A DNA stretch of 28,160 bases from an uncultured Collinsella sp. (GCA_905194675.1 CAJJTG010000029.1:1-28160); one strand, 5' to 3'. Counted from the stretch's first letter, positions 1 to 7,263 are shown. Translations and numbers: made by a program. Notes: generated by a model from the letters alone, not told the origin.

Positions 1-1
1 G

Positions 2-196
2 CGCGCCATCGGTCAGGGTCTGACCGGCGTGCTTGGCCTGCTCATCGTTACGCCCGAGACGCTCGTGTGGTATGTGGCTGGCAATCTCATCGCCTTCATC
101 GTGCCGATCGTCTTGATCTTTGCCTACAACAAGGCAAAGGGCGTGCCGACCACCGATGAAGAGGGCGCTGGCGCTGGCTTCGACGTTAGCTTCTAG
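2..196 (+). CDS. PTS sugar permease EIIC, C-terminal fragment (probably sucrose-type EIIBC)
   Basis: An open frame enters from the left edge and ends at TAG 194-196, giving the last 64 residues of a membrane protein. A hydrophobic stretch including VTPETLVWYVAGNLIAFIVP and a following VLIFAYN segment is typical of the final helices of the glucose/sucrose superfamily EIIC domain, and the tail after KGVPTTDEE is short and polar. The product would import and phosphorylate a sugar at the cell membrane. The assignment to sucrose rests mainly on the GH32 hydrolase that follows 95 bp downstream on the same strand. No IIA domain follows the permease, so that function would lie N-terminal or elsewhere. 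Confidence 0.6.
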   Translation, partial: RAIGQGLTGVLGLLIVTPETLVWYVAGNLIAFIVPIVLIFAYNKAKGVPTTDEEGAGAGFDVSF

Positions 197-291
197 TTGA
201 GCCGTTCAGCGTAATGTGCGGATAAGTCCATTTGGGGAAGGGCGTTCGGCTCGTGTGAGTCGAGCGTCCTTTCCTATAGACGAGAAGGTCA

Positions 292-1740
292 ATGGCGATG
301 TTTAATCAAAAAAACAAGGTGATGCGTGCGGACTATGAGCAGTGGCGTGCCGGACAGGATGAGACGGCGGCTCGCATCGCGTCCGACCCCGATAGGCTTT
401 TGTTCCATGTGGAGCCTGAGCTTGGCTGGCTCAACGACCCCAATGGTTTGGTTCAGATTGGTGATACGTATCACATCTATCATCAATACGATCCGTTCGA
501 TGCTGCGCATGGCGGTCCAGTGCTTTGGAACCATCTGGCGACAAAGGATTTTGTGACGTACGAGAATCACGGTCCCGTGCTGTTCCCCGATTCCGATTTG
601 GATTCGAGTGGAGCGTATTCTGGTTCTGCCTTTGTACGTGATGGCAAGATTCACTACTTCTATACCGGCAATGTTAAGCATTTTGACCGTGATGATTACG
701 ACTACGTGTTGACGGGCCGTGAGCAAAACCAGATTCATATGGTTGCCGAGAATCCCGACGAATTGGGCGAGAAGCGCATAGCTGTTGGGCCGGTCGATTA
801 CCCCGACGATATCGGTACGCACGTGCGCGACCCCAAGATCCTTGAACACGACGGTATCTACTACATGGTTCTGGGCGCTCGTACGAAAGACGACCGTGGC
901 TGCGTGCTTGTCTATACCTCGCGCAATCTTGAGGACTGGAGCTATGCGACGCGCATTGAGTTGGGCGAGAAGTTTGGCTTTATGTGGGAGTGCCCCGATC
1001 TGTTTGAGCTCGATGGCGAGCTTATTCTCGTTTGCTGTCCGCAGGGTGTGCCTGCCGATGGTTGGCGTTACCGCAATCCGCATCAGTGCGTGTGGTTCCC
1101 CATCGAGGCCGATTGGGAGGCGCCGAGCTTTAAAATCGTCGGGAAGGGCATGCCCCCGATGGTCGATGCCGGTTTTGATTTCTATGCCCCGCAGTCCTTT
1201 GAGGACGCTGCGGGTCGGCGTTTGATGATCGGATGGTCGGGTTGCCCCGATGCGACGACAGAAAGCCCGACGGCGGCGCGCGGGTGGCAGTGCGCGCTGA
1301 CGATGCCGAGAGAGCTGAGCATGCGCGGCGGCAAGCTCTGCCAGTGGCCGGCGCACGAGATTGAGAGGATGCGCGGCGATTGCGTTCGTGCTGTAGGCGG
1401 TGAGACCGTTGAGGAGCCGGGACGCCTGTTTGATGTCGTGGTTTCCTGCGAGGGAGCCAAGATGATCGAGCTCGAAATCCGCAAGGGTGTCTTTGTGCGT
1501 TATACGGACGGGATGCTTGCCCTCGATATGGGCGACGAAGGCTATGGACGCGACCAGAGGTCGATCGAGCTCGGCGAACTTCGCGACCTGCGCGTGCTTT
1601 CGGACACTACGATGGTCGAGATTTTTGCCAACGGTGGCGAGGCGGCACTTACGAGCCGTACCTATTCGCCGGCGGTTCCGGCGATGGCGCTGAACGCCGA
1701 GGGTGCGGCGTCGATGGATTTCTACCGCCTCGCTCATTAA
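292..1740 (+). CDS. scrB: Glycoside hydrolase family 32, sucrose-6-phosphate hydrolase / beta-fructosidase
   Basis: Cleaves sucrose 6-phosphate (or beta-fructosides) in the cytosol after PTS uptake. All three GH32 signature blocks are present: WLNDPNG at residues 46-52 with the nucleophile Asp49, RDP at 179-181, and ECPDLF at 233-238 with the acid/base Glu233. An FDFYAPQSF block follows near residue 294, and a short C-terminal beta-sandwich (about 370-480) completes the usual two-domain shape; 482 residues is the normal length. There is no signal peptide, which fits an intracellular enzyme. The ribosome site GAGAAGG (282-288) is only 3 bases from the ATG at 292 but 9 from the ATG at 298, so translation may really start at residue 3. 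Placed just after a PTS permease, it is probably co-transcribed with it. Confidence 0.9.
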   Translation: MAMFNQKNKVMRADYEQWRAGQDETAARIASDPDRLLFHVEPELGWLNDPNGLVQIGDTYHIYHQYDPFDAAHGGPVLWNHLATKDFVTYENHGPVLFPDSDLDSSGAYSGSAFVRDGKIHYFYTGNVKHFDRDDYDYVLTGREQNQIHMVAENPDELGEKRIAVGPVDYPDDIGTHVRDPKILEHDGIYYMVLGARTKDDRGCVLVYTSRNLEDWSYATRIELGEKFGFMWECPDLFELDGELILVCCPQGVPADGWRYRNPHQCVWFPIEADWEAPSFKIVGKGMPPMVDAGFDFYAPQSFEDAAGRRLMIGWSGCPDATTESPTAARGWQCALTMPRELSMRGGKLCQWPAHEIERMRGDCVRAVGGETVEEPGRLFDVVVSCEGAKMIELEIRKGVFVRYTDGMLALDMGDEGYGRDQRSIELGELRDLRVLSDTTMVEIFANGGEAALTSRTYSPAVPAMALNAEGAASMDFYRLAH

Positions 1741-1837
1741 CCGTGCATGGAGCACGATTGGACTTGTTGGGCGGAATGTGTCGCAGTTGCCGCGGCCAGC
1801 TACCGCTTATCGCGTATAGCGACCGTTTGCGGAATAA

Positions 1838-1866
1838 GTAACACTCCTTAATAAACCGTGTAGAAT
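1838..1866 (+). promoter_or_regulatory. Putative sigma-70-type promoter for the degV transcript
   Basis: A TAGAAT box at 1861-1866 lies 17 bases after GTAACA (1838-1843), a weak match to TTGACA. The region upstream is AT-richer than its surroundings. Transcription would begin near 1873, just before the strong hairpins at 1888-1966. The same TAGAAT box occurs ahead of pflA at 2991. Confidence 0.4.
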
Positions 1867-1887
1867 CTCAGATAAGCACGGAGTTTT

Positions 1888-1966
1888 CCAGGGAGACGCT
1901 GTCCTTTGTTGTGTGCAAGGGGCGGCGTCTCTTTGGCGCTTGGAGGCCGTTCTGCAGCAGGACGGC
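1888..1966 (+). other. Structured RNA leader: two consecutive hairpins upstream of degV
   Basis: In RNA, bases 1888-1908 pair with 1916-1936 as a 21-bp uninterrupted stem if G-U pairs are allowed (five of them), around a 7-base loop (1909-1915). A second hairpin follows at once: 1946-1954 pairs with 1958-1966 around a 3-base loop. Neither is followed by a run of T, so these do not look like terminators. They lie between a plausible promoter and the degV start with about 45 bases to spare, so they would be part of a 5' untranslated region. No known riboswitch class is recognised. Confidence 0.45.
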
Positions 1967-2011
1967 GGACGTGCGTCACATATTCAAAAGCCAACGTCGA
2001 GATGGGTTGTG

Positions 2012-2872
2012 ATGATAATGGGCAAGTACGTAATCGTGGTTGAGTCTGGTTCGGATGTGACGCCGGAGCTCTGCGAGCGCTATGGCATCGTGCGCGTGCC
2101 CATGCATGTCACGATTGGTGACGAGACCGTCGAAGACGGATCGATCGACCCGCTTGAGATTTACTCGCGCTGCAACGAGTTTGGTGTGATGCCCAAGACC
2201 AGCGGTTGCTCGCCGGCGGATTTTGCGCATGTGTACGACCGCATCCACGCCGAGCGGCCCGATGCGACCATTTTGCATCTTGCGTATTCCGAGGTTACGA
2301 CCTGCTCGCATCAGTCGTCGAAGATTGCGGCAAAGGGCCGCGATTACGTCTTCTCCATGGATACGCGCTTTGTGTCGGTGGGCCAGTCGCTTGTCGCCGT
2401 TGAGACCGCCAAGTATATCGAAGCCCATCCGGATGCCACCGTCGACGAGATTTTCGCCTTTACCAATTCGGTGATGGACCGCGTGCTGCTGGGCTTTGTT
2501 CCTACGGACCTTGCCTTCCTTAAGGCGGGTGGTCGCTTGTCCAACGTCGCGTTTCTTAGCGCCCATCTGCTCAAGATTAAGCCCTGCATTGAGGTAACGG
2601 GTGGCAAATTCGTGGCGACCAAGAAGCTCCGCGGCTCTATGCTCAAATGTGCCCGTGCCTTTATTGACCACATGGTTGCGAAGGGCGATATTGATTACTC
2701 GCACATTGGTTTGGCGTATTCAGTGGGCCTTTCCGAGGAGCTGCGCGACGATATGGAAGTCTATGCGCACGACCTGGGCTTTAAGGACGTTACCTGGACT
2801 CAGGTCGGCGGCGTCATCTCGAGCCACTGCGGCCCGACCGCCTTTGGCGCGGTGCTTACGCTTAAGGCGTAA
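2012..2872 (+). CDS. DegV family fatty-acid-binding protein
   Basis: DegV (FakB-like) proteins bind a fatty acid and present it to the fatty-acid kinase FakA for phosphorylation, feeding exogenous acyl chains into phospholipid synthesis. Seen here: the N-terminal strand and loop VESGSDVTPE, the PKTSGCSPADF motif (T-S-x-x-S/P, about residue 61), the VFSMDTRFVSVGQ segment, LKAGGRLS and the KIKPCIEV strand, all in family order over 286 residues. The frame is open back to a GTG at 1913, but that start would place coding sequence across two strong hairpins, so ATG 2012 (or ATG 2018, giving MGKYVIVVE) is preferred. The ribosome site is weak (GAGATGGG, around 1999-2006). The gene stands alone; FakA is not in the window. 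Confidence 0.85.
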   Translation: MIMGKYVIVVESGSDVTPELCERYGIVRVPMHVTIGDETVEDGSIDPLEIYSRCNEFGVMPKTSGCSPADFAHVYDRIHAERPDATILHLAYSEVTTCSHQSSKIAAKGRDYVFSMDTRFVSVGQSLVAVETAKYIEAHPDATVDEIFAFTNSVMDRVLLGFVPTDLAFLKAGGRLSNVAFLSAHLLKIKPCIEVTGGKFVATKKLRGSMLKCARAFIDHMVAKGDIDYSHIGLAYSVGLSEELRDDMEVYAHDLGFKDVTWTQVGGVISSHCGPTAFGAVLTLKA

Positions 2873-2966
2873 AGGCCGCAGGCGAGCGTTCTCCAGCCTG
2901 ACATCTCGACGTAGCCCCCAGCCTTGGTGATGGGGGATAGATTAAAACGTGCCGTTCTAGTCCGAG

Positions 2967-2996
2967 GCGTTTAAACGCAAACGCATGGGCTAGAAT
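2967..2996 (+). promoter_or_regulatory. Putative pflA promoter with a 12-bp palindrome
   Basis: A TAGAAT -10 box (2991-2996) is preceded by the perfect palindrome GCGTTTAAACGC (2967-2978), which occupies the -35 position. A repressor or activator could act here. The match to a -35 consensus is poor, which fits a regulated promoter. Confidence 0.35.
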
Positions 2997-3046
2997 GACT
3001 CTGGCATTTTAATTGGTTGCATCCAAGGAGAGGCAAGGTAGCGCGA

Positions 3047-3865
3047 ATGGCAGAAATGACGCTTGAGGGTGTGGACGCTCGTCCCGAGGACTCTGCGTTT
3101 GCCCTTGGCCGCGTGCATTCGATCGAGACGATGGGAACGGTCGACGGACCCGGCATCCGCTTTGTGGTGTTTGTTCAGGGCTGTCCCATGCGCTGCGCGT
3201 ATTGCCACAATCCCGATACCTGGTCGGTCAACGGCGGCACCATGGTGACCGTCGAGCACCTGATGGATGAGTTCCAGAGTAACCACGAGTTCTATCGCAG
3301 CGGTGGCATTACGGTGTCCGGTGGCGAGCCGCTCCTGCAGCCCGAGTTTTTGGCCGACCTGTTCCGTGCAATGCACAACAACCCCGATGGCCGTGTACAT
3401 ACCTGCCTAGATAGCTGTGGCTATGCATTTGACCCCAAGCATCCGGAGAAGTTCGATGCTGTTCTCAACGAGACCGATATGGTGCTGCTCGACATCAAGC
3501 ATGCCGATCCGGTTGAGCATAAAAAGCTGACCGGTTGCGATCCTGCGCGCATCCTGGCGTTTGGCGATGAGCTTGCCCGTCGCAAGATTAAGGTTGTTAT
3601 TCGCCACGTGGTGGTGCCGGGTATCACCGATACGGCGGAGGAATGCGAGAAGCTCGGTCGCCTGATCGCTCCATGGCACAACGTGGTGGGCCTGGAAATG
3701 CTGCCGTATCACACGATGGGTGTCGTCAAGTACGAGCAGCTGGGTATTCCCTATAAGCTCGAGGGCGTGCCCCAGATGGATACCGCGCGCATGCCCGAGC
3801 TGCGCAACGCCGTCATGACGGGCATGAAAAAGCGCCGCGCCGAACTCAAAAACGCCATCGGCTAG
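3047..3865 (+). CDS. pflA: Pyruvate formate-lyase activating enzyme (radical SAM)
   Basis: Uses a [4Fe-4S] cluster and S-adenosylmethionine to install the glycyl radical on pyruvate formate-lyase, an anaerobic step giving acetyl-CoA and formate. The cluster motif CPMRCAYC lies at residues 46-53 (Cys46, Cys50, Cys53), preceded by the family hallmark ETMGTVDGPGIRFVVFVQG. The SAM-binding GGEP is at 91-94, followed by LDIKHADP and the MLPYHTMGVVKY C-terminal block. Length 272 is slightly longer than usual because of an N-terminal extension of about 20 residues. An upstream TTG at 3017 is in frame, but ATG 3047 has AAGG 8 bases before it. The lyase gene pflB, usually adjacent, is not in the window. 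Confidence 0.93.
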   Translation: MAEMTLEGVDARPEDSAFALGRVHSIETMGTVDGPGIRFVVFVQGCPMRCAYCHNPDTWSVNGGTMVTVEHLMDEFQSNHEFYRSGGITVSGGEPLLQPEFLADLFRAMHNNPDGRVHTCLDSCGYAFDPKHPEKFDAVLNETDMVLLDIKHADPVEHKKLTGCDPARILAFGDELARRKIKVVIRHVVVPGITDTAEECEKLGRLIAPWHNVVGLEMLPYHTMGVVKYEQLGIPYKLEGVPQMDTARMPELRNAVMTGMKKRRAELKNAIG

Positions 3866-3888
3866 CGATCTATTTTCGCCCCCAAGGG

Positions 3889-3917
3889 CACTCATTGGGG
3901 ACAGACTTAAATGAGTG
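3889..3917. repeat. Hairpin repeat with 13-base GGGACAG loop
   Basis: The arms CACTCATT (3889-3896) and AATGAGTG (3910-3917) are perfectly complementary around the 13-base loop GGGGACAGACTTA. The loop resembles that of the hairpins at 15924, 20632 and 17072, although the stem is unrelated. It lies exactly at the left edge of a truncated gene. Confidence 0.6.
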
Positions 3918-4136
3918 CGCGATGGCATTGCTGACGAGCAGGTTTTGGTGCGCAACAAGGCAGGCTGGATTAGCGAGGATGGTTACTATTCGACATGCGA
4001 TGCGGGCCTTATCGGCATCGATGGCTGTACCTATGTCATGAGCGTCATGACATCGATGCCGTGGAACGACCGCTCGAGCGAGGTTACGGCCGTGATTGCA
4101 AAGGCTCTGTTTGATATGCGAGCTGCACTGGCTTAG
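3915..4136 (+). pseudogene. C-terminal remnant of a class A beta-lactamase-like serine hydrolase
   Basis: The 73-residue frame contains VRNKAGWISEDGYYSTCDAG followed by LIGIDGCTYVMSVMTSM and a C-terminal helix. That is the order of the end of penicillin-binding-like serine hydrolases: a K-T/S-G-type box (here KAG), then a beta strand and the last helix. The catalytic SxxK part is missing, and the frame is closed by TGA (3912-3914) directly inside the right arm of the hairpin repeat. The gene therefore appears to have lost its first two thirds, with the repeat at the break. No ribosome site is seen. Function is presumed lost; family assignment is moderately sure. Confidence 0.5.
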
Positions 4137-4214
4137 CGTGTTCGTTTGGCGAGGTCAAACAAAATGCTGGTACCATACCGTGGTTGAGAATTTCGTATAG
4201 GTTTGGGGAATGGT

Positions 4215-4970
4215 ATGGCTACCATCGCGATTATCGGTGCGCTCGAAAAAGAGATCATGCAGATTAAGGAAGAGCTGAGCGACGTTTGCGAGGCACGGGA
4301 GGCAGGCTTGACCGTTGTGAGCGGTGGGCTCGAGGGCCTGACAGTTGTCGCCACAACGGCGGGCATGGGCACGGTGAACGCCGCCGCTGCGACACAGCAC
4401 CTCATTAGCAAGTATGCTCCGCAGGCTGTTGTGTTTTCGGGCATTGCGGGCGGTTTGAACCCCAAGCTCCATATCGACGACGTGGTCATTGGCAAACGCC
4501 TACGCTATCTGGATACCGATACCGCGCTTATCGCCGAGTCCGCACCGGGGCTCGAGGAGTTTGGCTCGACACCCGCGCTGGTCGATATTGCCGTCGACGT
4601 GCTTGCTGAGCGTGGGTTTGTTGATGCTTCGACAAATGCAGCCGCTTCGAACGAGGGAGCCAAACAATTCCTGGTCGGCACGATTGCCACGGGTAACCGC
4701 TTTGTGACGGGCACCGCCATGCGCAACGACGCTATCGAGGCGACGCATGCCGATTGTGTCGGCATGGAGGGCGCGGCAATTGCCCATGTCGCAACCAAAA
4801 ATGGTGTCGATTGCCTGGTGTTGCGCGCTATCAGCGATAATTGTGACGAGGCGTACGATGCAATTTGCGACCGAGAGTTCGATCTGTTCGAGTACGCGCG
4901 TGTCGCAAGTGACATCACGCTCGATATCGTCCGCCGCATTGCTGCTGCGCAATGGCGCGCTCTTTTGTAA
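4215..4970 (+). CDS. mtnN: 5'-methylthioadenosine/S-adenosylhomocysteine nucleosidase
   Basis: Hydrolyses MTA and SAH to adenine plus the thioribose or ribosylhomocysteine, for methionine salvage and removal of SAM by-products. IIGALEKEI at residues 6-14 holds the catalytic glutamate (Glu11), SGIAGG at 75-80 forms the nucleobase/ribose pocket, VGMEGAA at 182-188 supplies the ribose-binding Glu185, and RAISDN at 204-209 holds the catalytic Asp208. Length 251 is close to family average, with a small insert around 130-150. A TTG at 4203 is in frame, but ATG 4215 fits better, with GGGG 6 bases upstream. It ends 23 bp before ysxC on the same strand, so the two may form an operon. Confidence 0.93.
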   Translation: MATIAIIGALEKEIMQIKEELSDVCEAREAGLTVVSGGLEGLTVVATTAGMGTVNAAAATQHLISKYAPQAVVFSGIAGGLNPKLHIDDVVIGKRLRYLDTDTALIAESAPGLEEFGSTPALVDIAVDVLAERGFVDASTNAAASNEGAKQFLVGTIATGNRFVTGTAMRNDAIEATHADCVGMEGAAIAHVATKNGVDCLVLRAISDNCDEAYDAICDREFDLFEYARVASDITLDIVRRIAAAQWRALL

Positions 4971-4993
4971 GAACCTACGACCAAGGAGTGTCC

Positions 4994-5584
4994 ATGGCCG
5001 ATTCCATTAACTACCAGCTTGCCAAGTTCGTCGCCAGCTACGGCAAGGTTTCGCAGATTCCCGAGTCCACCTGCCCCGAGGTGAGCTTTGTCGGCCGCTC
5101 CAACGTGGGCAAGTCGTCGATTATGAACAAGCTCTTTGGCCGCAAGAACCTGGTCAAGGTTTCCAGTACGCCGGGCAAGACGAGCAACATCAACTTCTTT
5201 GAGGCCGACGACGTGCATTTCGTGGACCTGCCGGGTTACGGTTTCGCTCGTCGCTCCAAGGCCGAGCGCGACCGCTGGGCCGAGCTTATTGGCGACTTCT
5301 TTGACTCCGAGCGCAGCTTTAACCTGGTCGTATCGCTGGTTGACATTCGTCACGACCCCAGCAAGCTCGATCATGACATGATCGACTACCTGCAGGGCAA
5401 CGAGTTCAACTTTATCGTCTGCCTCACCAAAGCCGACAAGCTCAGCCGCACCCAGCAGGCCCGCCAGGCAGCAGCCATCAAAAAGCAGCTCAACGTCCCG
5501 GCCGAAAACGTAATCATCACAAGCTCCCAGACTGGCACCGGTATCGATGAACTCAAGCGCCGCATCGCCGAGGCCTGCCTCTAA
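4994..5584 (+). CDS. ysxC: Ribosome biogenesis GTP-binding protein YsxC/EngB
   Basis: A small TRAFAC-class GTPase needed for late assembly of the large ribosomal subunit. All G motifs are in place over 196 residues: GRSNVGKS (34-41), STPGKT (58-63), DLPGYG (78-83), TKAD (145-148) and SSQTG (177-181). The VKVSSTPGKT and DLPGYGFA blocks are specific for this subfamily. The start is set by AAGGAG at 4983-4988, 5 bases before the ATG. The gene follows mtnN closely and is followed by a 20-bp inverted repeat with a short T run that may end the transcript. Confidence 0.95.
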   Translation: MADSINYQLAKFVASYGKVSQIPESTCPEVSFVGRSNVGKSSIMNKLFGRKNLVKVSSTPGKTSNINFFEADDVHFVDLPGYGFARRSKAERDRWAELIGDFFDSERSFNLVVSLVDIRHDPSKLDHDMIDYLQGNEFNFIVCLTKADKLSRTQQARQAAAIKKQLNVPAENVIITSSQTGTGIDELKRRIAEACL

Positions 5585-5615
5585 TCGGGCTGCAGCCCCT
5601 CAAAAGCTCTCATCT

Positions 5616-5667
5616 ATATCACCCCAGTGATAGTTATTGGTAAACTATCACTGGGGTGATATTTTTA
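5616..5667 (+). promoter_or_regulatory. Twin dyad operator / hairpin before the DUF3990 operon
   Basis: Bases 5616-5635 and 5643-5662 are a perfect 20-bp inverted repeat around ATTGGTA. Each arm holds its own dyad: TATCAC-N4-GTGATA occurs at 5617-5632 and again at 5646-5661, centres 29 bp apart. Two copies of a 16-bp dyad just before the ribosome site AGGAGG (5667-5672) are what a dimeric HTH repressor would bind. The RNA hairpin followed by TTTTT (5662-5666) could also stop transcription from ysxC. Both roles are inferred. Confidence 0.6.
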
Positions 5668-5677
5668 GGAGGTCGAT

Positions 5678-6361
5678 ATGGAGCTTTGGCACGGGTCGGA
5701 GGTTGTTGTCGAGCATCCATCGTTGGATAAATGCAGGCAATTCAATGACTATGGGCGCGGGTTTTATTGCACACCACATGAGGAAATGGCAATGGAATGG
5801 GCATGCCGGACCGAGTCTGATGGCATTGCCAATCGATATGAGCTTGATTTAGATGGCCTTTCGGTCTTGGATTTAGAGTCTGGGGAGTTCTCAATCCTCA
5901 ATTGGCTTGCGATTTTGGCCGACAACCGGGAGTTTAATGTCTCGACGCCGCTGGCACGCGAAGGACTTCGGTATTTGCTGGACAACTGCCTGATTGATAT
6001 TTCTCCCTATGACGTTATTCGAGGCTATCGCGCTGACGATTCCTACTTTTCGTTTGCAAGACAGTTCGTTAACGGCATGATTTCGCTCAGGCAATTGCAG
6101 CGCATTATGTTTTTGGGGGATTTGGGCATTCAATATGCGCTTATGAGTGAGCGCGCGTTCTCGGCGATCAGGTTTCGCGATTGGAAGCAGGCCTCGGGAG
6201 CTGAGTTTTATCCCAAACGATTTGAGCGAGAACAGAACGCTCGACGTAAGTACCTGGATACGGTAAACGGATTTGACACCGAGGGTGTCGACATTAGGGA
6301 TTTGATGGCAGGGAGGGTTGATTTAAATGATCCAAGAGTTAACGGATTGTGGGCCGAGTAG
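5678..6361 (+). CDS. DUF3990 domain protein, ADP-ribosyltransferase-like putative toxin
   Basis: The N terminus MELWHGS, then DYGRGFYCTPHEEMAMEWA (residues 24-42), matches the DUF3990 pattern: a [W/Y]HGS strand followed by a D-x-G-x-GFY-T segment. That core resembles the first part of the ADP-ribosyltransferase fold. A later segment, YDVIRGYRADDSYFSFARQF (111-130), is also typical of the family. Length 227. There is no signal peptide or membrane segment, so it should act in the cytosol. The start is well supported by AGGAGG 5 bases upstream. The last 35 bases overlap the next gene, so the two are translationally coupled. GC is lower than in flanking housekeeping genes. Toxin function is inferred from the gene pair and the fold; the target is unknown. 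Confidence 0.65.
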   Translation: MELWHGSEVVVEHPSLDKCRQFNDYGRGFYCTPHEEMAMEWACRTESDGIANRYELDLDGLSVLDLESGEFSILNWLAILADNREFNVSTPLAREGLRYLLDNCLIDISPYDVIRGYRADDSYFSFARQFVNGMISLRQLQRIMFLGDLGIQYALMSERAFSAIRFRDWKQASGAEFYPKRFEREQNARRKYLDTVNGFDTEGVDIRDLMAGRVDLNDPRVNGLWAE

Positions 6362-7025
6362 GACATACCCCGTCTACTACCTTGAGGATGCAATGAACAA
6401 CCTCGGCGACTGCTTTGACTATGCCGTTAACGATTATGGGGCAGAAGGATCGGAAGTTGCTGAACTCTTTTGTCTGAGCGGCGTAGCCCGCGAGTTCGAA
6501 CGCGGCAACGCATGGGTAGTGTCGGGAAAATCGGGCGTTGAGCTGTTCGCGCTCATTGCCGAAAGGTCCGGCTATCAATCAAGGCCGATGCCAAATCGAA
6601 CCTACCGATTCGAAAAGACACCGGAATATTGGACAGGCTGGATATTGGCATACCTTCAGTGGCGCCTAGGAGAGTCTTTCGAAGATTTGCTGCATGTCGT
6701 TCCATTCGATGTGCTACGCAGTCTGTACTACCCCTGGCACGAAGCCTCGGAGGAACGCGTGGCTCGCCTCGTCTGCGATATGGCGAAAAAAGCGTCCAGG
6801 CAAACCAAACTTGCGTTAGCAAGAAAGAGGCTCAAGAAAACCCAACAAGATCTGGCATACGAATCGGGTGTGTCACTCCGCTCAATCCAAATGTACGAAC
6901 AGCGCCAGAGAAACATCAATGAAGCTTCGGTAACAAGCGTAAGAACCATAGCAAAAGCCCTCCACTGCAACATCGAAGACCTCCTAGAACCAGTCTTCGA
7001 ATACAAAGAAACCAGCGCCGTGTAA
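6327..7025 (+). CDS. HTH protein with conserved N-terminal domain, putative antitoxin/partner of DUF3990
   Basis: The C-terminal third (about residues 163-222) is an XRE-type helix-turn-helix: LALARKRLKKTQQDLAYESG, then VSLRSIQMYEQ, then TVRTIAKAL-type spacing before IEDLLEP. The N-terminal 140 residues contain YPVYYLEDAMNNLGDCFDYA, SGVAREFERGN and EYWTGWILAYLQW, a block that I recall in HTH proteins paired with DUF3990 genes in gut bacteria; its function is not established. ATG 6327 has GGGAGG 10 bases upstream and lies inside the preceding gene (35-bp overlap). The last codons are AT-rich and use rare CTA and AGA. It probably binds the twin dyads at 5617-5661 and restrains its partner; both are inference. 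Confidence 0.6.
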   Translation: MIQELTDCGPSRTYPVYYLEDAMNNLGDCFDYAVNDYGAEGSEVAELFCLSGVAREFERGNAWVVSGKSGVELFALIAERSGYQSRPMPNRTYRFEKTPEYWTGWILAYLQWRLGESFEDLLHVVPFDVLRSLYYPWHEASEERVARLVCDMAKKASRQTKLALARKRLKKTQQDLAYESGVSLRSIQMYEQRQRNINEASVTSVRTIAKALHCNIEDLLEPVFEYKETSAV

Positions 7026-7147
7026 AGCGGGTATTGAACAACGATTGCGCAGATGAAAGCCTGTCAAAGCGCATTTCATACAGCGAAGCTAGATGGTTGA
7101 TAGGGCATGTGGGTCTTGTAGGTATTCACAAGTTCGCTTATGTATAA

Positions 7148-7190
7148 AAATGCCCCGATAAGCAAGAGTGCTCGGCGGGGCATTTCTTAA
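7148..7190. terminator. Bidirectional intrinsic terminator
   Basis: AAATGCCCCG (7148-7157) pairs perfectly with CGGGGCATTT (7176-7185). A short inner stem AGCA/TGCT is also present. TTTCTT follows on the plus strand, and on the minus strand the stem is followed by TTTTTAT. It separates the convergent DUF3990-HTH operon and the CxxC-repeat gene. Confidence 0.8.
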
Positions 7191-7263
7191 TCGATGACGC
7201 TAACGGGAGTTAAGCTTTAATAGCTTGCGACGGGAAGCACCCGTATTTGATGATCAAGGCCAA

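Noticed and set aside
289..1755. 488-codon open frame opposite the GH32 gene on the minus strand
   Set aside because: It mirrors a strongly supported gene; its translation is rich in R, H and A with no family features, as expected from high-GC antisense.
1741..1760. Terminator after the GH32 gene (CGTGC/GCACG)
   Set aside because: Only a 5-bp stem and no T run.
1913..2011. Longer N terminus for the DegV protein from GTG 1913
   Set aside because: The extra 33 residues translate two strong RNA hairpins and are not part of the DegV family core.
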